From positions 15,849,511-15,913,510 of the forward strand of contig CM036159.1 in assembly GCA_020631735.1 (NCBI GenBank): a stretch of 64,000 bases of DNA, written 5' to 3'. Shown piece after piece: positions 45,691 through 59,000 of this stretch. The stretch is from Saccharum officinarum. Its lineage: Eukaryota; Streptophyta; Magnoliopsida; Poales; Poaceae. Numbering within the stretch: the first letter of the stretch is position 1; every line of letters begins with the position of its first letter. The translations under genes and the position numbers were made by a program. The notes under the pieces are model-generated. The model was not told the DNA's origin, did not search any database, and was given only the letters and a program-made list of their open reading frames with translations.

Positions 45691-45927
45691 CGATAGACAC
45701 CATCGTTTGCTACCCTCGATAAGACGTCACGGTCCTCAGGGAAGAATCTTATTAGCAGGCCCTAAGAGTACAACGTGATTTGTGACAGAACGTAACATAG
45801 GGTAAGTTTTAGCCAGGCCAATCATCATTTGTTTATTTGCTCGTGAAGCATCAGTGTGGGAGGCGTACGACGTTAGCATGGCAATAATAACACGACCTAT
45901 ATTCATTCAATCCCTGTACAATCATTT

Positions 45928-46378
45928 CACTGGCGGAGCCACGTTGGGGACCATAGTGGGCCATGGCCTCCTTGCCAAGCCTAGACCAAGAAAGTTATTA
46001 GTCGTGAGTTACTTGAGTTAGTTGTTCTTGTTTTCTTTACATCCGCTTGATTTATCTCCCTTGTTTCTTGCGTCATGCATGCATGCAAATCCTTTTGATT
46101 GTTGTACTCTCCCACATAAACACAAACACAGAAACACGACACTCTTTCTCTGAGTTTTTTTTTCAAAAATCAAATAGGACAAGTAAAAACCGGAGGAAGT
46201 ATATGAAGGCCGGAGCAATTCAACATGGAATGCCTTGCTGTTATTGGCTCGAGGAGGACAAAAGAGTACAGAGAAAACAGATAGAGCAGCAAGTTAGTCG
46301 TGAAAGAGAAGAGAAGCACATGTTAATTTGGCAAATCCCCCCCCCCCCCCCCCCGTTTAGCTTCCGGCTCCGCCACTG
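45928..46378. mobile_element. hAT-type MITE with AATCATTT target duplication
   Basis: The termini are CACTGGCGGAGCC and GGCTCCGCCACTG. A perfect 8-bp duplication AATCATTT flanks it at 45920-45927 and 46379-46386. Copy A retains the empty site (ACAATCATTTACCG near 16227). A 15-base or longer C tract lies near 46338-46354. Interior open frames are short and unsupported. Confidence 0.92.
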
Positions 46379-46964
46379 AATCATTTACCGATGAGCCTTT
46401 TCCGATTAACCATGCGACACATTAGGCATACCCTATTCTGACAAACAATCCACATGCCGGAACATGCAGGGCTCAGGGATGCGCATGTGATCTGAATCTG
46501 ACAAACAATCGACATATTGTCGTTTCCCCAACGAACGACACAAAGCAATCGAGATATGCGGCTGCGATGCAAGCACGAAATTACTCGCAGTTAATGGAAA
46601 TTACGCTCTTGCCGGAAAGGATAATGGTAATTACACGTGCGAAATCACCGTGTCGTGATATTTTACAGATCCACATGCGACTGGCTACTGACCGGTTGAT
46701 TGGCTGCTGCCAGACAAGCGGGCGAGCGGGCCATTACGGCGCCGGGGCCGGTTGCCAACCCTTCTTCTCATTCCATATAAAAAAGCCCCGTTCGGTCCCA
46801 CATTACATGACTCGCTTCGCTCGACGTGCGGTTGCGGCCTACAGGCGATGCCAAAATCGAAACACGCCTCCGCCTCCTCGTTCACCCTCAAATCTTGTAC
46901 CACCCCCGCGGACCGCGATCGATCTCGTCCGCACCCGCCTCGCCTGCCTGGCCGGGCCGCCGCC

Positions 46965-46971
46965 TATAAAA
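46965..46971 (+). promoter_or_regulatory. TATA box of TauE gene copy B
   Basis: TATAAAA lies in CGCCGCCTATAAAAGAGTG, 118 bp before the ATG at 47089, and is conserved with copy A. Copy B also keeps a more distal CCATATAAAAAA near 46774, at the place where copy A is split by the PIF/Harbinger element. Confidence 0.7.
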
Positions 46972-47088
46972 GAGTGAGGCGGAGGCAGGCGCCGCTCGTT
47001 CCTCTCTCTCCTCCTTCCTTGGTCCTCTCCTCCCCCGCATTTCGTCCACTTGTGGCGGCGTAGCTAGCAGCATACTACTGCCGCCTGC

Positions 47089-50000
47089 ATGGCGATGGAG
47101 GGGCGCACGGGCTCACTCTACGGCCGCCTCAACAGGAGCAGCACGCGGGGGTTCCTCGCCTACGTCGCCGCCGGGGCCGCCTGCGCCGCCATCCTCGCCT
47201 GCTTCGTCCTCTCCGCCGCGGACCCGCCGCCGGCATCTGCGGCGCGCAACGATGGCGCGCGACTCCGCCTGTCCTCGCGCTCGCCGCGCGTCTGGCCCGT
47301 AAGCTGTTCGCTCTTTTGCCTCCTCCTCTCTTGCGCGTGCTTCGTGTGCTCGCTCTGCGTGCCTGACGCTGTGCTCACGTCACCGATCGGGATGGTGTCT
47401 CTCTCCCTCCCCCCCCCCCCCCCCCCCCAGGACCTCGCGTTTAACTGGCAGGTAGTGGTCGCCACCGTTGTCGGGTTCCTCGGTTCCGCGTTCGGCACCG
47501 TCGGTGGTGTCGGCGGAGGCGGGATCTTCGTGCCCATGCTCAACCTCGTCGTCGGTTTCGACACCAAATCAGCCGCCGCGCTCTCCAAATGTAAGCTACT
47601 AGCCTTTTGCCGATGCATGCATCTGCCGATTTGCTCCCTGACACGCGTGCGTGCTCGCCTGGTTCGGTTCGGTTTGGGCGCAGGCATGATCATGGGGGCC
47701 TCGGCGTCGTCGGTTTGGTACAATCTCCAGGTGTCACACCCGACCAAGGAGGCGCCCGTCATCGACTACAAGCTCGCGCTGCTCTTCCAGCCCATGCTTA
47801 TGCTCGGCATAACTATCGGCGTAGAGCTCAGCGTCATCTTCCCGTACTGGCTAATCACTGTCCTCATCATAATCCTCTTCGTAGGTAATCATCGCTTGCC
47901 TTTAGCTTGCCGCTGTAAGCCTGTAGGCTACTGTTATGTGCGGCCCTGCTACTTTTATCTGTCCTGTGTACTGAGATGGAAGCCTGTGCTCGTGTGACCG
48001 ATTCATTGCAGGCACTTCGTCGAGATCGTTCTACAAGGGAATTCTGATGTGGAGGGAGGAGACCAGGATTCTGGTTGGTTCCTGTCACATTTCACATGTC
48101 TGCTGTTAAATTACTATATACTCACATCTCCTTTTGTTTACCCTCTATGTTGAATGATTGCAGATGGAGACACGCGAGCGAGAAGAGCAATCCAAGTCTA
48201 CCTGCGCTGCAGGTGATGGTGAGAACTAGTACATTGCATGATGCTTTGGCATCTTTGTTGATAGCGATTGGCATCAGTTACTTGTACAGTTGTACTTTGA
48301 GCTGATATTCATATTATGGAGTAATATATTGTGGTCAAATATGAACTCGTTGCTGTGGGAATTGATCCGAGTTATGAGGAGCCCCTCCTGACTCAGCCTC
48401 AGCCCAAGAAGTCTGCATTGGTAAGCTACAACCACTACAAATACCTATCACTGGCATTAGTAGCTTCCTAAGCAATTGTGGTTCCTAACGTAATCATATA
48501 TTATGAAAAGATGTGCTTTCAGATCCACCTTTGCAACTTTGTCATGATTGGTTGGCAGATATTATTCAGATCCATTCAGTGATTCTTCATGTATGTATTA
48601 ACATGGTTAGGGCCTAGCGTGACGCTAATAGATGCTCTGAACATGCAAGAAAGCAAGAACAAACAAAAGACGGTGTCACATGTCATCTAATCACTGGATT
48701 TTGCCCCCCTTTTTTTATTTCAGGAGACTTTCCTGTTCAATTTGAGGTGGAAGAATATCCTTGTTTTAATGTCTGTCTGGTCATCCTTCTTGGTGCTGCA
48801 AGTTCTCAAGGTCTCCCTTCTATGTTGAACTATTTTTTATAACTCCTATTTAAATACAGTCCCATCTTCATAGCAATGATTGATGCATCTGAAAGATAAT
48901 GACCTCATTTTCCCCATACAAGTACAATCACTTTGGGATCAGTTACCTATGTTGACTGTCCAAACCTAAGTTATTCTAGCACACATGTTGTGGCGGAACC
49001 GTCTGAATCGGCACATTATCGATAATACTCGTCTTCCATTGACACTAAGTATTCCGATAATGAACCAAGTCAAACACCTCCGTCGAGCACACCCGAAGGA
49101 GAACTCGAATAATCCACGTTTTCATCCAGGATACAATAATGAATACAAGCTTACAATACTTAGTCAATTTCATACAATAGCAGCCTTGGAAATTTATTCA
49201 TTACAATACCAGAGTTCAGAGTGCAGTAATTAAACAGCGGAAACTAATTAAACATCTAGCGGAAAACGATACAAGGATCCGTCTGTGCCCACCAGAAGAA
49301 TCCTCCACACAGCAGCCAACTTTTTAAATTGCACCTGCAACAGGGGTAAAATAACCCTAAGTACAAAATGTACTTGCAAGACTTACCCGACTAGTGGGAA
49401 TATATATTTTTCGACTCTCAAGGATGTGAAAGGCCCTAAGTACAAAATGTACTTGCAAGACTTACCCGACTAGTGGGAATATATATTTTCCGACTCTCAA
49501 GGATGTGAAAGGCTTTTTGGTTTGATGTTTCATTTTTGCCTGCAAAGCTTACTAAAGTGTATCCTTACTGGTAAATATTTAGCAGTCATTTTTTTATTAG
49601 CTAAACATTCTAGGTAAGCACCTGTTCTACTTTCAAGCAAGTGATAAGCAATCATGCTCATTTCTCTTTCTTTCCTTTCTTCCACCAACTTTATTATTCC
49701 AGTTGTTACTACGATACCATGCCATAGTCAAGCCGTACCGTCTAAGCGACGGCGATTCGCGAATCAATGTGCCCAGCTGGGTACCCCGAAAAACACACGC
49801 CTCATCTGTACCCCGGGCACAGATGAGACCAACTCGCTCCACTCCTGTCACAGGTTCCAGGTCCCCATCCAAACTTGGACTCCAAGCCCCCACCCTTGAG
49901 GCCCGGCCTCAAAGTGGTGCTTAGACCTCCACCTATCCCCGCCTCCAATCAGTCGGTCCGGAAAGAGCCGGAGCCCATGACAAGAGAGTAACAAGTCTTC

Positions 50001-53000
50001 CTCACCCCCATCCGTAAGTATGTGCACGGGATAATAAGATCTGTGACAAGACTATTGTCCATAACAACGAACGGTCCTTAATCGACGCGGACAGGGAAAC
50101 GATGCGACCAAGCTAAGCCCGTGGCCGCGGGACGTAACTTGTCACACCCACCAGTACCCAAACCATATCCCTGCCCGGTCTCCAATTTTCTTTCACCTTC
50201 TTATCATGTGATACAATAATAATCACCTATTGTGAGTAACGACAGGTTACCCGCTACCGTCATCCTAAGCATCGCATCTACACGACCTGTACTAGTAGGA
50301 CTCATAGGTGGGTATATATGTGCAAGTAGTTTTCATATCAACTCCTGAAACGTAATGCAAACATATATATACCAAGTGATTAGAAAAATAGGGTTATGCA
50401 CCGGGGCTTGCCTTGGGCAGGCACGGAGTCAACAAAGTCAGTCGGCGGCTCCGGAACCTCCTCCGCTGCAAGGACCTCCTCGATCACTTCCACGACCTCC
50501 TCGTACTCCTGGTCGTCGATGGTCACCACGTCCGCCTCCAACTCGTTCACTACATGCATGCAATGATGGTGCAATAATTAATACTTAGACAACAACAACT
50601 CTTAAAAGTACACAACTACTAAGCTAATTAACTAACTCTAATGGTTAACATGCTAAGCTATCCATTACTTCTACTAAGCAAGAACTAGCTAGCCTAATAT
50701 TCTCTACTAACTAAAATACATTTCATGATAAATAGATAAATTTAGTTGAGCTCTAGAGACGAAGAAAGATGACATGGACAGACAACTCTTGATTTTCAAT
50801 GAATTTAGGAAGAAGAATCAACGGAATTGGAGTTCGTATGGTGGAGATATTGGTTGCGCAAAGTAGCTATTAATAATCTCAAAAAAAAATCAAAGGAACT
50901 CAATTAGCTCATGGCTTTCTCCCGTGACTTGCTCATGAATGAGGTCTTTAATCAAAGGAATAATGAAGACGGATGGCGCTGCTAGGGAGAAACAGAGGAA
51001 GTACAAGAGGAACTCGCGGGATACTTACCGCAGTCCACTGATGCTTCGATAGACGCAGCTTACACGGCAAGAACAGAGAAACTTGATTAGAGAGGAAGAG
51101 GTGGACAACAAGTTTGACGAGCTCGCGACCGCGAGACGTCTCCTTTTAAGGACGAGAGACGCAGGGATGCTCGCACTGGAAAAGAGATTGACGTGCGCGA
51201 CGCAGCAAGTCTCCGTGCTACAGTGTTTTCTGCGCGCTACAGTAACCTCTGTGCTGCTACAGTGTATTTCTGCGGAGCTACAGTAACCTCTGTGCTGCTA
51301 CAGTGCGTTTCTGCTGCACTACAGTAACCTCTGTGCTGCTACAGTGCATTTCTGCGTCGCTACAGTAACTCTGCCCTGCTACAGTGCAAATCAGGGGATT
51401 TTAGAAAGCAAAAGAATTGCTAGCGCTGGAGTTGGATCAGGATGACAATAGTTAGTTGAACTGTGCTGAGGAATATTTGTACAAGGAATTAAATTAGAGC
51501 TCAAATTAAGAATTAGTGCAACAAAATTTAATTTCTCCTTTTGCCAAAAACAATTATACATAAACATGATGCTCATGACATGGTTTAGTGATTTATTAAC
51601 GCAGTAACACCGAGGGTGTTACAGCTCTACCCCCTAAAAGAAAATCTCGACCCGAGATTTCACGTGCCTAGTGTGGGAAAGGATAAGCAAGTTAATTACT
51701 TAAGATGGTTACCTTGACGATCTAGGAATGAGATGGGGATAATGCTCCAAAATATAGCTTCCCAACTCCCAAGTGGCCTCATCCTCCGAATGATTTTTCC
51801 ATTGAACCTTGTAAAATTTCACCACCTTGTTTCTTGTGATTCTTTCTTTTTCATCCAAAACCTTGATAGGGTGCTCAATATAAGAAAGATCGGGTTGAAG
51901 AGGAAGGCCTTCAATTTCCATAATTTCTTCGGGAACCCGCAAACATCTTTTCAATTGGGAGACATGGAAAACATCATGGACCGCTGACAAGATATCTGGG
52001 AGTTGAATACGATAAGCAACAGAACCCCTTTTCTCCAAAATTTTATAAGGACCCACATAGCGAGGAGCCAATTTTCCTCTGACACCAAACCTATGCACAC
52101 CTCTCATGGGAGATACCTTGAGGTACACATAATCACCAACCTCGAACTGCAAGGGCCTTCTCCTTTTGTCTGCATAATTTTTCTGACGACTCTGAGCTGA
52201 CTTCAAGTGACCTTGGATGACTCTCACTTGATCTCTTGCCTTCTTAATGAGATCGGGCCCATACTGACCACGGTCTCCCACCTCCACCCAGTTGAGTGGT
52301 GTCCTACATTTCTTGCCATACAGAGCCTCAAAAGGTGCCATGCGAATGCTCTCTTGATAACTGTTGTTATAAGAGAACTCAGCAAACCTCAAATACTCAT
52401 CCCACTTTTCAGGAAAAGAAATGACACAGGCCCTCAACATGTCTTCTAGTACTTGGTTGATTCTCTCTGTTTGACCATCAGTCTGGGGATGATAAGCAGA
52501 ACTTCTAAGAAGGCGAGTACCAAGACACTTCTGTAACTGCTCCCAGAAACGTGACACAAATACTGATCCCCGATCAGAAACTATAGTGAGAGGAACTCCA
52601 TGTAGAGTAACAACTCGGTCAAAATATAACTTGGCATATTGCATGGCTGTGAACCTATTACCCACCGGAAGAAAATGAGCTGACTTGGTAAGACGATCCA
52701 CAATGACCCAAATAGAATCATGTCCTTTTACTGTGCGGGGCAGACCCACAATAAAATCCATGGAAATATCCTCCCATTTCCAAGCAGGGATAGGCAAGGG
52801 TTGTAGCAAACCCGGTGTACGCAGGTGATCAGCTTTAACTCTTCCACAAATGTCACACTCAGAGATGTACTTGGCCACATCTTGCTTTAGGTTGGGCCAC
52901 CAATACACGTGCCTCAAATCATGATACATTTTATTACTCCCTGGGTGAATGGACAACTTGGAGTTATGGGCCTCTTCCAGGATTTTTGTCCTAAGCTCAA

Positions 53001-56000
53001 CACTTCCTGGTACTACCAATCTCCTCTTGTACCTGAGCACACCTTGCTCATCAATATTAAAATGGGGCCCTCGTCCTTTAGCCATCAATATCCTGATGTG
53101 AGGAATCACCTCAGTGTCCTTCCTCTGCTCCAAGATAATTTGATCCAGCAAGTCAGAAACCAAGGCAATATGTGCCAACACCTCATGATGAGCAAAAGAC
53201 AAAGACTCCTCATCCTCCTGGTGTGACTTCCGACTTAATGCATCAGCTACCACATTAGCTTTGCCGGGATGATAGTGCACCTCTAAATCATAATCCTTAA
53301 TTAACTCAAGCCACCTTCGTTGCCTCATATTTAACTCGGGTTGAGTAAAAATATATTTGAGGCTCTTGTGGTCCGTATAAATATTTACCTTGTTTCCCAA
53401 CAAAAAGTGCCTCCATATTTTTAGAGCATGCACAACCGCATCAAGCTCTAAATCATGGGTGGGATAGTTTACTTCATGCTTTTTCAGCTGACGGGAAGCA
53501 TAAGCTACTGCCCGTCCTTCTTGCATAAGCACACACCCAAGTCCAGACCGAGAGGCATCACAATATACATCAAATGGTTTCCCAATATCAGGCTGAGCAA
53601 GAATAGGAGCAGTGGTCAAATACTTCTTCAGAGCTTGAAAGGCCTCCTCACAAGCCGGGCCCCAAACAAACTTGACATCCTTCTGAAGCAACTTGGTCAT
53701 GGGTTTAGCTATCTTGGAAAAGTCAGGAATGAAACGCCGATAATAACCGGCAAGGCCAAGGAACTGACGTATCTGATGCACGGACCTTGGTGATTTCCAA
53801 TTTAAAACCTCTTGCACCTTGCTAGGGTCCACTGATATGCCTTCAGGGGTCAAGACATGTCCCAAAAATTGTACCCGGTCTAGCCAGAATTCACACTTGC
53901 TAAACTTAGCATATAACTGATGCTCGCGTAGTCTGGTTAGGACTATGCGAAGATGCCGGGCATGCTCATCTTCATTCTTTGAATATATTAAAATATCATC
54001 AATAAACACCACCACAAACTTATCCAACTCCGGCATGAAGACTGAGTTCATGAGGTACATGAAAAATGCAGGAGCATTGGTAAGACCAAAGGACATTACT
54101 AGGTACTCATAAAGGCCGTACCTAGTGGAAAAGGCTGTCTTTGGTACATCTTGGGGCCGGATTTTTATTTGGTGATACCCAGAACGGAGGTCAATTTTTG
54201 AAAATACCTTTGCACCAGCTAACTGATCAAACAAGGTATCAATCCGAGGCAAGGGATATTTATTTTTAATAGTTACTGCATTAAGGGGGCGATAATCAAT
54301 ACACATCCGAAGAGTGCCATCCTTCTTCTTCACAAAAATAGCTGGACAACCCCATGGTGAAGTGCTAGGACGAATAAATCCCTTCTCCCTCAGCTCTTCT
54401 AATTGCTTCTTCATTTCAGCTAACTCTGGGGGAGCCATACGATAAGGACGTCTAGAAATAGGAGTAGTACCGGGCTCTAGCTCAATGGTAAACTCCACAT
54501 CTCTATCAGGAGGTAACCCAGGTAAATCTTCAGGAAAAACATCCGGAAATTCACAGACCACAGGAATAGAGGCAAGAGCAGGAGAAGCTTCAGTATTAGA
54601 GACGGCTGCTAGAGAAGAGATTGGTGGCATAATAAGGGACATTCTATCCTCAGATGAAGGAAGCTTCAACTCCACCACTCTATGGTTAAGGTCCAAAACT
54701 ACACCATTCCTCCCCAACCAATTCATTCCCAAGATAGCATTTGTACTTTGCCCAGGCAATACCATGAACTGGACACGATAAGAATGGGTGGCCAAAACCA
54801 GGCTAAGTGTCTCAGTCCGGGTCTGAATACATAACTGTGCACCAGGGGTGCTAACCTTATATGCAACGGAAATCATTGCAGTAGGTATATTGTGCCTTTC
54901 TACGAAACCCATACTCATGAATGAATGCGATGCACCAGAATCAAATAACACATATGCTGGGTGGGAGTTGATGGAGAACATACCAGCCATCACAGGCTCT
55001 CCCTGTGGAAACTCCTCAGCTGCAGTGAAATTAACATGTCCCGAGCGGCTCACAGGCACCTTCTTCCTGATAATAGTCCTCTTGACCAAGCGAGAGTTGG
55101 CTGCAGACTGAGCAGACTGAATAGGATGATTTTCAGGACACTCCCGAGCATAGTGGCCTTCCTTGCCACACTTGAAACAAATAACTGGTGGCTTGTTTCC
55201 CTGTCCCTGACGAGGCTGGAACTGCTGTCCCTGAGGCTGCTGCACCTGCTGAGTAGGTGCACGGTACTGAGTGTGCTGAACTGAAGTGGCTTGCTGAAAG
55301 TGACGTGGCTGCTGTCCACCCTGAGAATAATAAGGCACCCTCCTAACAACTTGTACCTTCTGCGCATGTGGGTGACTAGAGGATCCAGTAATCACCCGCT
55401 TACGCTTCCACTCAGACTGGGTGTCATTCTGAAGTCCCTCCATGGAAATGGCAGCACTCATCAATGCACCAAAGGTCTGATAGCCCCAGTGAACAACTTC
55501 TCCTTTAAGACACAAGAGAGACTATCCCTAAAACAATCCATCTTCTTCTGATCGGTGTCCACAAGATAACCAGCATACTGAGCCAGATGGTTGAACTTGG
55601 TTGCATACTCCACCACGGTCATATTACCCTGCCTTAACTCCTTAAACTCAGTCAACTTTCTGCTCATCAAACCAGCAGGAATAAAGTGCTCACGAAAAGC
55701 AGTGACAAACTCCTGCCAAGTCACCCGGTGACCTGCAAGCTGCATGGCTTGGAAGGTGTCCCACCACGCAGTAGCAGATCCTAGAAGCTGCTGTGCAACA
55801 AAGTGCACCTTCTGATCCTCAGCCACATTGTGCAGCAACATCAACTTCTGCTCTATGGTGCGAAGCCAATGATCTGCATCCAGAGGCTCAGCAGACGGTG
55901 TGAAGGTAGGTGGCTGCGTCTTCAAAAAGTCCTGATAGGTGCTGGGCCTGTCATGCCCACGAGCACCATCCCCATTCCTACCACCATCACCGTGGCCCTC

Positions 56001-59000
56001 ACGAACAAGGTTACCAACTAACTGTGCCATCATTTCCATGACACGGTTGGACTCACGACGGGCAGTCAACATCTCAGCCAGCATCTCTTCAGGATTCATA
56101 GGAGGTACTGGTGCCCGAGGTAGTGCAGCACCCAACACTGGGACCCCATTGCTATCCCCCTGATGCTCACCATCATTGCCTTGATCACTTCTACCATGGC
56201 CAAGGACAGCCCCACCACTGGCACTCCCATGATGAGACCCCTGACTCATCTGTGATCATATAAGGATCCACCATTAGGGACAAACTTCCAGATTCAAGGA
56301 CAGACTCAAAAAAAAGATACACTTGATAAGGGATAAAATAATCAGACTTCCATAGTTAATTGGAGCACTTATTTTTATTATTTCCCTATCATTTATTAAA
56401 CAACTTATACGTGACGGTTTTTTTTTTGCTCATGATGCATGTATCGGCCTATTCGTCGCTCAAGCCGAATATAGCGGCATTCGCGAATATTTTGGCACAA
56501 GGTATACTCACTCACCGTATACTAGTCGATTTATACGACGCGTAAGTTAGTGTACCTGCAGGACTTTTCATTAGATAAAAATCAGTGCCACTATCCTAGA
56601 TAGACCATATTACTAGGGCGAATACTTATTTATGCGGATTTACCGAATCCTATTTTTCACAAATCTTTTGTTGGTCAAATTTTTAAATTTAAAAAAGAGG
56701 TGATTAAGCTTGTAAATTCATTATTGGCTCTAGTACCAACTGTGGCGGAACCGTCTGAATCGGCACATTATCGATAATACTCGTCTTCCATTGACACTAA
56801 GTATTCCGATAATGAACCAAGTCAAACACCTCCGTCGAGCACACCCGAAGGAGAACTCGAATAATCCACGTTTTCATCCAGGATACAATAATGAATACAA
56901 GCTTACAATACTTAGTCCATTTCATACAATAGCAGCCTTGGAAATTTATTCATTACAATACCAGAGTTCAGAGTGCAGTAATTAAACAGCGGAAACTAAT
57001 TAAACATCTAGCGGAAAACGATACAAGGATCCGTCTGTGCCCACCAGAAGAATCCTCCACACAGCAGCCAACTTTTTAAATTGCACCTGCAACAGGGGTA
57101 AAATAACCCTAAGTACAAAATGTACTTGCAAGACTTACCAGACTAGTGGGAATATATATTTTCCGACTCTCAAGGATGTGAAAGGCTTTTTGGTTTGATG
57201 TTTTATTTTTGCCTGCAAAGCTTACTAAAGTGTATCCTTACTGGTAAATATTTAGCAGTCATTTTTTTTATTAGCTAAACATTCTAGGTAAGCACCTGTT
57301 CTACTTTCAAGCAAGTGATAAGCAATCATGCTCATTTCTCTTTCTTTCCTTTCTTCCACCAACTTTATTATTCCAGTTGTTACTACGATGCCATGCCATA
57401 GTCAAGCCGTACCGTCTAAGCGACGGCGATTCGCGAATCAATGTGCCCAGCTGGGTACCCCGAAAAACACACGCCTCATCTGTACCCCGGGCACAGATGA
57501 GACCAACTCGCTCCACTCCTGTCACAGGTTCCAGGTCCCCGTCCAAACTTGGACTCCAAGCCCCCACCCTTGAGGCCCGGCCTCAAAGTGGTGCTTAGAC
57601 CTCCACCTATCCCCGCCTCCAATCAGTCGGTCCGGAAAGAGCCGGAGCCCATGACAAGAGAGTAACAAGTCTTCCTCACCCCCATCCGTAAGTATGTGCA
57701 TGGGATAATAAGATCTGTGACAAGACTATTGTCCATAACAACGAACGGTCCTTAATCGACGCGGACAGGGAAACGATGCGACCAAGCTAAGCCCGTGGCC
57801 GCGGGACGTAACTTGTCACACCCACCAGTACCCAAACCATATCCCTGCCCGGTTTCCAATTTTCTTTCACCTTCTTATCATGTGATACAATAATAATCAC
57901 CTATTGTGAGTAACGACAGGTTACCCGCTACCGTCATCCTAAGCATCGCATCTACACGACCTGTACTAGTAGGACTCATAGGTGGGTATATATGTGCAAG
58001 TAGTTTTCATATCAACTCCTGAAACGTAATGCAAACATATATATACCAAGTGATTAGAAAAATAGGGTTATGCACCGGGGCTCCAGAACCTCCTCCGCTG
58101 CAAGGACCTCCTCGATCACTTCCACGACCTCCTCGTACTCCTGGTCGTCGATGGTCACCACGTCCGCCTCCAACTCGTTCACTACATGCATGCAATGATG
58201 GTGCAATAATTAATACTTAGACAACAACAACTCTTAAAAGTACACAACTACTAAGCTAATTAACTAACTCTAATGGTTAACATGCTAAGCTATCCATTAC
58301 TTCTACTAAGCAAGAACTAGCTAGCCTAATATTCTCTACTAACTAAAATACATTTTATGATAAATAGATAAATTTAGTTGAGCTCTAGAGACGAAGAAAG
58401 ATGACATGGACAGACAACTCTTGATTTTCAATGAATTTAGGAAGAAGAATCAACGGAATTGGAGTTCGTATGGTGGAGATATTGGTTGCGCAAAGTAGCT
58501 ATTAATAATCTCAAAAAAAAATCAAAGGAACTCAATTAGCTCATGGCTTTCTCCCGTGACTTGCTCATGAATGAGGTCTTTAATCAAAGGAATAATGAAG
58601 ACGGATGACGCTGCTAGGGAGAAACAGAGGAAGTACAAGAGGAACTCGCGGGATACTTACCGCAGTCCACTGATGCTTCGATAGACGCAGCTTACACGGC
58701 AAGAACAGAGAAACTTGATTAGAGAGGAAGAGGTAGTTTGACGAGCTCGCGATCGCGAGACGTCTCCTTTTAAGGACGAGAGACGCAGGGATGCTCGCAC
58801 TGGAAAAGAGATTGACGTGCGCGACGCAGGTCTCCGTGCTACAGTGTTTTCTGCGCGCTACAGTAACCTCTGTGCTGCTACAGTGCATTTCTGCGGTGCT
58901 ACAGTACCCTCTGTGCTGCTACAGTGCAAATCAGGGGATTTTAGAAAGCAAAAGAATTGCTAGCGCTGGAGTTGGATCAGGATGACAATAGTTAGTTGAA

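Larger units (their letters stand above)
48989..51623 (-). repeat. LTR of the Tekay-type element (3' LTR in element orientation), 2,635 bp
   Basis: It starts TGTGGCGGAACC and ends GGTGTTACA on the + strand. It exceeds the other LTR by 212 bp because of three length changes: an extra copy of an approximately 80-bp unit at 49361-49510, about 47 extra bases near 50402-50450, and extra CTACAGTRNNTTTCTGC repeats at 51220-51390. Confidence 0.97.

Noticed and set aside
47160..47762. Minus-strand open frame opposite exons 1-3 of gene copy B
   Set aside because: Antisense shadow of GC-rich coding exons; no domain.
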